Below are positions 57,503-64,000 of a stretch of 64,000 nt of DNA, in pieces. Numbering within the stretch: position 1 is the stretch's first letter; each line of letters starts with the position of its first letter. Source of the DNA: Curtobacterium sp. MCSS17_008 (GTDB lineage: Bacteria; Actinomycetota; Actinomycetes; Actinomycetales; Microbacteriaceae); contig NZ_QKSM01000010.1 in assembly GCF_003234185.1 (NCBI RefSeq), positions 1-64,000 on the forward strand, written 5' to 3'. Made by a program: the position numbers and the translations under genes. Below the pieces are notes generated by a model, which saw nothing but the letters and a program-made list of their open reading frames with translations, was not told the origin of the DNA and searched no databases.

Positions 57503-58066
57503 ATGTACGGGGAGATGGCGCAGCTCCGGGCGAAGGCCCGTGCGCTGCGCGACGACGCCGACGAGTTGCGCTCACGGGCGAGCGCGCTCGTGGCGCAGGC
57601 CGACGGGCTGTCGTCGGCGGGGAAGGCCGCCGACGCCGTGCGTCGTCGGGTCCAGGAGTCGGGCGCCGAGCTCGGCAAGAAGGCGCAGCTGCTCGACGAG
57701 GCAGCCGACGCACTCGACGCGCACGCCAAGGCGGTCGACGCCGTGAAGGCGCAGATCGCGGAAGCCGAGCGCATCGCACGTGATCTCTGGAACCAGGCCG
57801 CGCACCTGGCGGCGAACGTCGTGAACGCTGTCAAGGACGTCGCGTCGGACGCGGTCAACGGTTTCATGCAGGTGATCGGCGCGGCAGGCTCGGGGGAGCC
57901 CGACCACGTCCGTGTCTCCGTGCACGAGCTCGGCGGCCAGCAGGTCTCCGACGGCCAGGTCGCGAGTGCCAAGTCGTTCATCGCGCAGGTGCCGTCGCCG
58001 CCGCCGTCCGGATCGAAGGACTGGATCGACGTGCGCGGTGCCGCGATCCGGAACGGCGTCGGATGA
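57503..58066 (+). CDS. coiled-coil protein of the type VII-like locus
   Basis: This 187-residue protein is not assigned to a known family. The first 100 residues are a continuous Ala/Asp/Arg/Leu coiled coil (LRAKARALRDDADELRSRAS), reminiscent of a long WXG100/LXG-type hairpin. A LWNQAAHLAANVV segment and a C-terminal domain (VRVSVHELGGQQVSDGQVAS) follow. Its stop overlaps the next gene (ATGA). It probably pairs with or is secreted alongside the effector. Confidence 0.65.
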   Translation: MYGEMAQLRAKARALRDDADELRSRASALVAQADGLSSAGKAADAVRRRVQESGAELGKKAQLLDEAADALDAHAKAVDAVKAQIAEAERIARDLWNQAAHLAANVVNAVKDVASDAVNGFMQVIGAAGSGEPDHVRVSVHELGGQQVSDGQVASAKSFIAQVPSPPPSGSKDWIDVRGAAIRNGVG

Positions 58067-58917
58067 GCGGGGCACCGGCGACCGACGTCATCGACTGGGA
58101 CCTGACGGTCGACGAGCTGCGGACCGTCCGCGAGCACCTGCCCGGTCTCGTCCTGCCGTCCTTCGTGCCCTCGGGTGCGCCGGACCAGCAGCCCACGGAA
58201 GCGTTGATCGAGCGCGGGGTGCTCGCCCGCCAGCCCGACGCCGGTGCCGAGTCGTGGTCGGACGACCTCGACGCACCGTTCCTGCTGACGCTCGCACTGC
58301 AGAACGCCGGTTCGATCGTCATCCAGGTGAGTGCCTGGGATCCGGACGCGACGTGGGCGCACTCGACCGTCATCGGTGGCGATGCGGCCTCACACCTCAC
58401 CGTGCGCAGCGCGCGTGCCGGCGAAGGCAGCGGTGCGCACCTGCGCGGCTCCGTGCTCGACCAGGCGTGGTCCGCGCTCGTCGAACTGATCCCGGCGCTC
58501 GAGGTCACCGACCCGGTCCGCGGCACGACGACGGTCAGCACGGTGGCCTCCCAAGCGCTGGTCGACGCCATCCAGCGCGGCGACGCCAGGGTGCTCGACG
58601 CCGTGGTCGCCGAACTGCACGTCCCGGCCGAGGCGGTCGGCCTGTTCCGCGGCCTGGCCGAGCCCGTGCAGCACGGCTTCCGTGTGAAGGCCTTCACCGC
58701 CGACCGTGGATCTGTCTTCGTTGCCGACTGGTTCGGCACCCGCCGCGGTTGGCTGCGGATGAGCGTCGGTCTCGACGCGGAAGCGCGTGGCTCGGAGGTC
58801 ACGCCCGAACTCCTCACCGATGCCGGCACGGTCACCGTGACGGCGCAGACGGACCAGGACATCCGCACGGATCTGCTCGGGCTCGTCGCTGGACTCATCA
58901 GGGATCGAGATGTCTGA
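58063..58917 (+). CDS. possible EspG-like chaperone of the type VII-like locus
   Basis: This 284-residue soluble protein was not firmly recognised. Its length, lack of a signal or membrane segments, alternating beta-rich segments (FLLTLALQNAGSIVIQVSAW, GSVFVADWFGTRRGWLRM) and final helix resemble ESX secretion-associated EspG proteins. It sits between the coiled-coil gene and the effector, overlapping both by four and eight bases. A chaperone role for the downstream effector is inference. Confidence 0.5.
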   Translation: MSGAPATDVIDWDLTVDELRTVREHLPGLVLPSFVPSGAPDQQPTEALIERGVLARQPDAGAESWSDDLDAPFLLTLALQNAGSIVIQVSAWDPDATWAHSTVIGGDAASHLTVRSARAGEGSGAHLRGSVLDQAWSALVELIPALEVTDPVRGTTTVSTVASQALVDAIQRGDARVLDAVVAELHVPAEAVGLFRGLAEPVQHGFRVKAFTADRGSVFVADWFGTRRGWLRMSVGLDAEARGSEVTPELLTDAGTVTVTAQTDQDIRTDLLGLVAGLIRDRDV

Positions 58918-60442
58918 CGGGATCAAGGTCGACTACGCGGAGATCGACCGGCTGACCACGGGTATCACCGCGCTCAACAGCTTCGCCGGGCCGCTCGTGC
59001 CGAAGGTCGGGGCGCTGTCGGCGGACGGGGACCTGCTCGCATCCGCGATCCTCTCGCCCGGTACCGCACTGGCCGCCGAGCATGCCGTGATGAACGCCTC
59101 GGCGCAGCTGAGCGTGACGATCGTCTCCACCGAGGCGCTCGTGATCATCACGGCGTCGATCTCGAAGGTGTACGAGACGGCCGAGGTCGCCCTCGCCGTG
59201 GCGATCGCAGGCTTGAAGGTCGAGGTGTACAAAGCGGTTGCCTTCGGCGTTCAGGTCGCTGTCGACGCGACCCTCCTGATGGAGACGGTCGTCTACACCA
59301 CCGTCGCGTTGTCGTTCCTGGCCAAGGAAGCCGTCGAGAGCGGCGTTGCCGCGGATGTTCTCGGCATCGCTGCCCACTCGATCGCGCAAGCGTTCGTGGC
59401 TTCCGCAGGGCAGCAGGGGACGTTGAACGATCGTTTGACCTTTTTCGCCAAGGAATCCGCGCGCAACTTCGGCGACAATTTCATGGCCGAGCTGCCGGCG
59501 ATGAGCCCGAAGCTCGTTGCTATGGAAGAGGCTTGGCTCGGGGACCTGCGCGGGAGCGGTACTTACGATGGGTTGCTTGCAACCCTCATTGCAGACGGAC
59601 AGCGATTCGGGAAATTCCAAGACGGCCAGCACACCTTTGTCGACGGTCTGATCAGCCCCGAGGAGCGGACCAAACGATCCGAAGACGCAGTGTTCGCGTC
59701 CGAGAGTGCTCTCGACACAACGCTGAAGACTGACGCGGACGGAAACATCATCCCAACGGACCTTGCTTCGCTTCTTGCGAGTGCCGGTCAAATCGACGCT
59801 GTCGGGCAGCAGGACTTCGGAGACATCAGGATCACGAAGGTATTCGGCGCAGACGGGGTCGAGCGGTACACGGTGCAGATCCCGAGTACTCAGAGTTGGG
59901 ACCCCGAGGCCGGGAGGACGCCGAACGATCTGACTTCAGACGTACACGCGATGCGTTACGGCAGCAACACCGCACTAGCAGAAGCGGTGAAGGACGCAAT
60001 GCGCCGAGAGGGGATCGTCGATCAGCCAGTGATGCTGGTCGGGTTCAGCCTCGGAGGTATCACCGCTGGGACAATCGCGGCCGATCCTGACGGCTTCAAT
60101 GTGCAGCAAGTGGTGACAGCGGGCGCACCCGTGGGTTCCATGCCGATTCCCGAGACCACGCACGTCACCTCGTTCGAGTTCACCAGCGACCCGGTCGCGG
60201 CCCTCGACGGTACGCTGAATCCTGATCATTCCTCCTGGCAGACCATCCGCGGGGATGCGCCAATCAAAGCCGACGAGGATATGCCGATGGCTTCGGTGGG
60301 CGACGCGCATGATGCGAATCGGTATGCGGTCATGGCTCAGCAGCAGGGACGGGTGGACGCGTCGGATGACGTCGCCGAGTTCCTCGGAACGGACGGGAAT
60401 CAGGTGTCCATGAACGACTGGGAAGCGTGGCGCATCCCGTGA
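58910..60442 (+). CDS. type VII effector-like protein with C-terminal alpha/beta-hydrolase (lipase) domain
   Basis: This is a 510-residue protein. Residues 1-200 are helical and hydrophobic (VIITASISKVYETAEVALAV, VDATLLMETVVYTTVAL), like an LXG/WXG secretion domain; YAEID near residue 9 fits a Y-x-x-x-D/E signal. Residues 330-490 form an alpha/beta-hydrolase domain: nucleophile elbow LVGFSLGGITAG (Ser about 380), FTSDPVAALDG (Asp about 427) and DAHDANRYAVM (His about 467). It resembles secreted lipase toxins. Base composition is visibly less GC-rich than the flanks, suggesting transfer. A lipoprotein gene overlaps its stop. Confidence 0.75.
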   Translation: MSDGIKVDYAEIDRLTTGITALNSFAGPLVPKVGALSADGDLLASAILSPGTALAAEHAVMNASAQLSVTIVSTEALVIITASISKVYETAEVALAVAIAGLKVEVYKAVAFGVQVAVDATLLMETVVYTTVALSFLAKEAVESGVAADVLGIAAHSIAQAFVASAGQQGTLNDRLTFFAKESARNFGDNFMAELPAMSPKLVAMEEAWLGDLRGSGTYDGLLATLIADGQRFGKFQDGQHTFVDGLISPEERTKRSEDAVFASESALDTTLKTDADGNIIPTDLASLLASAGQIDAVGQQDFGDIRITKVFGADGVERYTVQIPSTQSWDPEAGRTPNDLTSDVHAMRYGSNTALAEAVKDAMRREGIVDQPVMLVGFSLGGITAGTIAADPDGFNVQQVVTAGAPVGSMPIPETTHVTSFEFTSDPVAALDGTLNPDHSSWQTIRGDAPIKADEDMPMASVGDAHDANRYAVMAQQQGRVDASDDVAEFLGTDGNQVSMNDWEAWRIP

Positions 60443-60960
60443 CGGTGTTGAACAAGTTGATGATCGCGACGGCTGGGGTCCTGGTTGTGGTGGGATGTGC
60501 CGGCTGCAGTTCGCCTGAGGGCGGGAAGGGACCGAGTGTGTCGCAGACTTCAGCGTCGGAGTCCTCCGGGCAGACGCTCGCGGAAGCCCGTGCGCAGTTG
60601 CAGGGACGCGGCGCTCTCACCGACGCGTCGATCACCGTCAACGAGACGACGTCGGGTTTTCAAGAACATCGTCGATTGTGGCTTGAAGCATCGACGACAA
60701 GCAGCTCTGAGGAAGAGCAACGCGCTCTCGTCGAGTACATGTTCGCTCTCGGATGGTCGATCAGCGATGTTGATGCCGACCAGGGCATCAGCGTCCGCGT
60801 TCACACGCAGCCGCAGGTGACGATCGGTGAACTCCTGCCGGATTGGAACGGGCTGCAGTACCGGTCGACCTCTGACTCCTTCAAGGAGGTGGCGGTCGCT
60901 CCTCGAAAGGTCCTCGAGCGTCAACTCGGACGATGGCCCGGAGCGGTACCGTCTCCCTGA
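60439..60960 (+). CDS. lipoprotein, candidate immunity protein to the adjacent lipase effector
   Basis: This 173-residue protein has a lipoprotein signal (LMIATAGVLVVVGC, lipidated Cys about 20). The mature domain includes ALVEYMFALGWSISDVDAD and a C-terminal RQLGRWPGAVPSP. GTG 60439 overlaps the effector stop by four bases (GTGA), so they are translated together. It resembles the lipoprotein at 61461 in length, signal type, the central LV-Y--A-GW pattern and the final G-x-WP motif. Staphylococcus aureus TslA lipase toxin is neutralised by surface lipoproteins; the same logic is inferred here. Confidence 0.7.
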   Translation: MTVLNKLMIATAGVLVVVGCAGCSSPEGGKGPSVSQTSASESSGQTLAEARAQLQGRGALTDASITVNETTSGFQEHRRLWLEASTTSSSEEEQRALVEYMFALGWSISDVDADQGISVRVHTQPQVTIGELLPDWNGLQYRSTSDSFKEVAVAPRKVLERQLGRWPGAVPSP

Positions 60961-61005
60961 CTTGACATGGCCCGGCGAAGCGCCCTCCCGCGCGGGCTCA
61001 AGGCG

Positions 61006-61210
61006 CAATAGGTGGTGGCTGCTGGTGCTTCCATGGACCGGTCCGGGATGCCACCTGGTACCGGTGAGAAAGCATTCGAAGTAGACCGCGACCCAGTAGT
61101 GAGACTCGCGACATCGACAACACGCACGGCACGATCAACGGACTTTCTACAGGCCTTGACGAGGGCGTAGAGAAGGGGAAATCCAAAATGCAGACTTATG
61201 CGCCCGCACG
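61006..61210 (+). pseudogene. decayed effector tail, copy A
   Basis: In one frame the sequence reads VVAAGAS...GMPPGTGEKAFEVDRDPVVRL, matching the intact effector's QQVVTAGAPVGSMPIPE...FEFTSDPVAAL region (60100-60215). A stop interrupts the start of the match. After a frame change it continues DIDNTHGTINGLSTGLD, which aligns with the next part of copy B. This is a broken copy of the hydrolase C-terminus. Confidence 0.65.
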
Positions 61211-61211
61211 G

Positions 61212-61480
61212 CGCAGGATGCTCCCGAGGCTGACGGTGACCCTGTCGCGCGCTTGGACGGGGCCGAAACTGCTCGCGGAACCATCCGCGGTCTGCCGGCT
61301 GCTCTCGACTCTGAGAAGGACGACGTGTTACATGTACCGAGTCCTGCACAGATCCACAATGCCGACCGTTACGCGAGGATGGCGCAGCAGTCCGAAATGA
61401 ACCAATCGTCGGATTTCTCGCCGTTCTTCGGCGGCGACGAGAAGGAGGTGTTCAACTACTATGGCGTCCGTGGCAAGTGA
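61212..61480 (+). pseudogene. decayed effector tail, copy B (orphan C-terminus)
   Basis: The frame reads EADGDPVARLDGAETARGTI... and then IHNADRYARMAQQ, matching the intact effector's TSDPVAALDG and AHDANRYAVMAQQ, including the putative catalytic Asp and His. It ends FNYYGVRGK at 61480. The nucleophile elbow is absent. As with the intact effector, a lipoprotein gene starts inside its end (61461), so it is a truncated toxin module with its partner retained. It has no start codon of its own that makes sense. Confidence 0.75.
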
Positions 61481-61949
61481 CAGGCGGCGAAGCCCGATGC
61501 TTGTTGCCGTCACCGTTGGAACTCTCCTGATCAGCTTGAGCGGATGTTCGGCTTCCGGGGCGCTGACTCCTTTGCAAGCCCGCGATTCAGTTGAGGCGGC
61601 ACCCGGAGTGAAGAGTGCGACCGTGACGACCGGACGCGTCCAGGAAACCCTGGGATCGACGTACTACGTCGATGTACGGGTTGACCTCGAGCAAGGAATC
61701 GATCCAATGGATCTACCTCATCTGGTCGATTACATAGCTGCAACCGGTTGGGCGACGGACATCAAACACAAGCCAGCACAACTGCAGTTGAACTTCGGGG
61801 GAGCGGCCGACTTCGACATGGTGAAGGTGCTCCGGGCGATGAACGTTGAGGCGATTCCGGGCTTTGATCGATCCTCAGCAAGCGTCACAGCGGCCCATGC
61901 GAACAAGAAGTGGGGCCAGTGGCCGACGCGGGCGCCTGCTTGGAAGTGA
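61461..61949 (+). CDS. second lipoprotein, candidate orphan immunity protein
   Basis: This 162-residue protein has the lipoprotein signal MLVAVTVGTLLISLSGC (lipobox LSGC, Cys about 29). The mature part includes GVKSATVTTGRVQETLG, HLVDYIAATGWATDI and a C-terminal KKWGQWPTRAPAW. It is a divergent paralogue of the lipoprotein at 60439. It begins inside truncated effector copy B, repeating the toxin-immunity overlap. It is probably retained to protect against a variant toxin made by relatives. Confidence 0.7.
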   Translation: MASVASDRRRSPMLVAVTVGTLLISLSGCSASGALTPLQARDSVEAAPGVKSATVTTGRVQETLGSTYYVDVRVDLEQGIDPMDLPHLVDYIAATGWATDIKHKPAQLQLNFGGAADFDMVKVLRAMNVEAIPGFDRSSASVTAAHANKKWGQWPTRAPAWK

Positions 61950-62164
61950 CTACTCAAGGCGATCGACGGGTGGACCATCGCCCCCCCCCAGCGCGAGTTC
62001 GCAGAGTTTCAATGTCCTGTCGGATATGACATCGACCGGTGAGATTCGCTCTTAGATGCGCGACTCCTAGCAGGTGCAGCTCCTCGTCATCGCACCGAAG
62101 CCTGAATCGGTCCTCGAGGGCGACAACCGGACAGCAAGCGCTTCTGTCGAGCCTGACCAAGGTT
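61950..62164. other. non-coding or degenerate segment
   Basis: No convincing gene is visible. The segment contains a run of nine C (61981-61989) and less GC-rich sequence like the neighbouring toxin region. It is probably eroded cassette DNA. Confidence 0.5.
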
Positions 62165-62168
62165 GACG

Positions 62169-62345
62169 GGCTTCAGTCTCCGGGGCACCACTGCCGGGGC
62201 TATTGCGGTCGGCATCGACGGCTAGTTTAACATCCAGCAAGTGGCCACCGCCGGAACTCCGATTGGAAGGATGAACATCTCTTCCGCGATAGACATCACA
62301 GCTCTGGAGGCTCCACAGGACGCCATTCTCTTGACGAACAGATCG
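62169..62345 (+). pseudogene. decayed effector tail, copy C
   Basis: One frame reads GFSLRGTTAGAIAVGIDG, then a TAG stop (62223-62225), then FNIQQVATAGTPIGRMNI. It aligns with the intact effector's GFSLGGITAGTIAADPDG and FNVQQVVTAGAPVGSMPI; by hand 24 of 36 residues are identical. The nucleophile Ser is kept but the next Gly is Arg. The frame runs on toward the aldo/keto reductase gene but is not part of it. Confidence 0.75.
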
Positions 62346-62450
62346 GGACCTGGCCTATCGACACACCGCGAGGCACACCGACCGGGCGCCCGCGGACCAG
62401 GGGACAACCAGGGCCAGGCACACCGGAGTGATCGGGAGCATGGTCGAACC

Positions 62451-63320
62451 ATGACGACGAACAGCCTCCCCGGCGGCACTTACGACCTCGGCGACCTCGA
62501 GGTCACCCGCTTCGGCTACGGCGCGATGCAGCTCGCCGGCCCGCACGTCTTCGGCCCGCCGGCCGACCGCGACGAGGCCGTCCGTGTGCTGCGCACGGCG
62601 GTCGAGCTCGGCATCACCCACATCGACACCGCGGACTTCTACGGCCCGCACGTCACGAACGAGATCATCCGCGAAGCCCTGCACCCGTACCCGGAGCAGG
62701 TCCACATCGTCACGAAGGTCGGTTCGCGACGGAACGACAAGGGGCAGTGGCCGCCGGCACGGAAGCCCGAGCAGCTCGTCGAGGACGTGCACGCGAACCT
62801 CGACCGGCTCGGTCTCGAACAGCTCGACGTCGTGAACCTCCGTGTCGGCGGGTTCGACGCGCCGGAGCCGGGCAGCATCGCTCCACAGTTCGAGGCGCTC
62901 GCCGATCTCCGGCAGCAGGGCAAGATCCGCCACCTCGGGCTGTCGACGGTGACGGGCGCGCAGCTCGTCGAGGCCCTCGGGATCGCGCCCGTGGTCTGCG
63001 TGCAGAACATGTACAACGTGGCGCAGCGCGGGGACGATGACCTCGTCGACCTCACGGCGGCCGAGGGCATCGCCTACGTGCCGTACTTCCCGCTCGGGGG
63101 CTTCTCGCCGATCCAGTCCGAGGCGCTCGACAGCGTGGCGGAGCGGCTGGGGGAGTCGCGGCTGTCGGTCGCCCTCGCGTGGTTGCTCCAGCGCTCGGAC
63201 AACATCCTGCTCATCCCCGGCACGTCCTCGGTGGAGCACCTGCGGCAGAACGTTGAAGGTGCGGGCATCACGCTGCCGACCGACGCGATCCGCGAGCTGG
63301 ACGCGATCGGCGCCGCCTGA
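62451..63320 (+). CDS. aldo/keto reductase (oxidoreductase)
   Basis: This 289-residue NADPH-dependent reductase is unlike the enzyme at 2048. Catalytic residues are in ITHIDTADFYGPHVTNEIIREAL (Asp, Tyr; quoted in part), HIVTKVGSRR (Lys) and LDVVNLRVGG, where the usual His of the tetrad is replaced by Asn. The late LLIPGTSSVEHLRQNVEGAGI loop binds cofactor. ATG 62451 starts MTTNSLPGGTYDLG; the in-frame upstream part is decayed effector DNA. The substrate is unknown. Confidence 0.88.
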   Translation: MTTNSLPGGTYDLGDLEVTRFGYGAMQLAGPHVFGPPADRDEAVRVLRTAVELGITHIDTADFYGPHVTNEIIREALHPYPEQVHIVTKVGSRRNDKGQWPPARKPEQLVEDVHANLDRLGLEQLDVVNLRVGGFDAPEPGSIAPQFEALADLRQQGKIRHLGLSTVTGAQLVEALGIAPVVCVQNMYNVAQRGDDDLVDLTAAEGIAYVPYFPLGGFSPIQSEALDSVAERLGESRLSVALAWLLQRSDNILLIPGTSSVEHLRQNVEGAGITLPTDAIRELDAIGAA

Positions 63321-63440
63321 GCCGAGCGCCGGGGACCAACGGGCGCAACGACCGGCAGCACAGCAGACCGCACAGCCGGCCGGCCGACCGTCAGCAGGCC
63401 GGACAGCCAGTCGGCCAGCCGGACGGCCCGTCCGCCGGTG

Positions 63441-64000
63441 TCAGGCCACCGTGGCGAGCGCGAACGGGAGCACGGCCGACGCCCCCGCACGCCGGAGCTC
63501 CCGCCCGGCGACGGTCATCGTCCACCGGCTGTCCACCAGGTCGTCGACGAGCAGCACCGGCCCCTGGTGCGACGCCAGCGCCGACGTCAGCGCCGGGTCC
63601 ATCACGAAGGTGTCCCACACCCCGGCCAACCGGTAGGCGCTGTTCGTCGCGCCGTCGCCGCGGGGCTCCCCGCCGCTCCGCCCGAGTGTCCCGAGGAACT
63701 GCAATCGCCCGATGGAAGCGAGTGCCTGCGCCAGCGACCCGACGAGCTCCGGCCGCGACCGCGAGGACATCGCCACGACCCCGGTCGGACGCTCGACCCA
63801 GGGCCAGTCCTTCAGGGCGCGGATGCACCCGTCGACCAGCTCGCGGGACACGGGACCGTCCGGGCTGGTCGCAGCGAAGAGCGCGCGGAGCGGCCCGCCC
63901 CAGCCGAGGTCGGTGAGGCGAGCGACGGCCCGGCCCGGCTCGACGAGCTCACCAGCCGGGATCTTCCCCTTCACGGGCACGCCGAGCGAGGACATGCCGG
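63441..64000 (-). CDS. RecQ-type DNA helicase, C-terminal part (cut by window edge)
   Basis: Only the last 185 or so residues are present; the gene continues beyond 64000. The visible part has a winged-helix-like segment (LTDLGWGGPLRALFA, VDGCIRALKDWPWVERPTGV) and a phosphoribosyltransferase-like end (GPVLLVDDLVDSRWTMTVAGRELRRAG, quoted here as the VLLVDDLVDSRWT motif). Actinobacterial RecQ-family helicases carry this fused PRTase-like domain. The ATPase part is outside the window, so the identity is a family-level inference. Confidence 0.7.
   Translation of the reverse strand, partial: GMSSLGVPVKGKIPAGELVEPGRAVARLTDLGWGGPLRALFAATSPDGPVSRELVDGCIRALKDWPWVERPTGVVAMSSRSRPELVGSLAQALASIGRLQFLGTLGRSGGEPRGDGATNSAYRLAGVWDTFVMDPALTSALASHQGPVLLVDDLVDSRWTMTVAGRELRRAGASAVLPFALATVA

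Noticed and set aside
61187..61400. 70-residue frame starting MQTYAPARRRM
   Set aside because: It crosses truncated effector copies A and B in another frame and resembles nothing; the copy-B frame explains the DNA better.
61981..61989. run of nine C as a possible phase-variation switch
   Set aside because: It lies in degenerate sequence with no intact frame on either side, so no gene would be switched.
61950..62164. possible third immunity lipoprotein
   Set aside because: No lipobox or recognisable match to the two lipoproteins in any frame.

Overview
The window is very GC-rich and almost fully coding, with short intergenic gaps. Gene order, GTG/TTG starts, frequent leaderless promoters, TCGAAC-N4-GTTCGA SOS boxes and ClgR/DUF3046/LysM-type genes point to an actinobacterium, most likely a Microbacteriaceae member such as Curtobacterium. 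That placement is inference, because no search was possible. No rRNA, tRNA, CRISPR array or intact insertion sequence was seen.

Layout. 1-9571: a 159-bp palindrome, an MFS exporter, an FKBP isomerase, an aldo/keto reductase, a HelD-type RNA polymerase recycling ATPase, a protealysin-like M4 protease with its emfourin-type inhibitor, a GH6 glycosidase, a VanZ-like protein, rpsO and an FMN reductase. 9608-16974: an exported transglycosylase-like protein with an apparent frameshift, pnp, a PEBP protein, a TetR regulator, an M16 peptidase and a histidine phosphatase. 17059-24121: dapB, thyA-dfrA, dapA and RNase J, with accessory genes. 24331-38851: ftsK, pgsA, cinA, clgR-like, DUF3046, recA-recX, miaB-miaA-dapF, a methyltransferase, hflX, and lexA divergent from a LysM division-inhibitor-like gene. 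39000-51176: hisC-hisB-hisH-hisA, sseB-like, parA-scpA-scpB-rluB, tyrA, cmk and der. These blocks are conserved housekeeping arrangements covering RNA processing, lysine and histidine synthesis, thymidylate and folate, the SOS response and chromosome segregation.

51192-62350 is accessory. It holds a frameshifted exported protein, a membrane protein, a 1489-residue EssC/EccC-like FHA-FtsK ATPase, a WXG100-like protein lacking the Trp, a coiled-coil partner and a possible EspG-like chaperone. These are followed by a 510-residue effector-like protein with a C-terminal alpha/beta-hydrolase domain (GFSLGG; possible triad S380, D427, H467). After the effector come two related lipoproteins interleaved with at least three decayed copies of the effector's catalytic tail. 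I read this as a type VII-secreted lipase-like toxin with surface lipoprotein immunity proteins and a graveyard of older toxin cassettes. It is the most interesting system in the window. Core genes resume at 62451 (aldo/keto reductase) and 63441 (RecQ-type helicase, cut by the window edge).

Two further patterns recur. First, a -10-like NANNNT hexamer lies exactly six bases before the start codon of at least ten genes; at 17545-17572 a single palindrome serves two divergent genes this way. Second, a family of long intergenic hairpins built on a GGGAGGC/GCCTCCC arm sits at gene ends and probably acts as bidirectional terminators.
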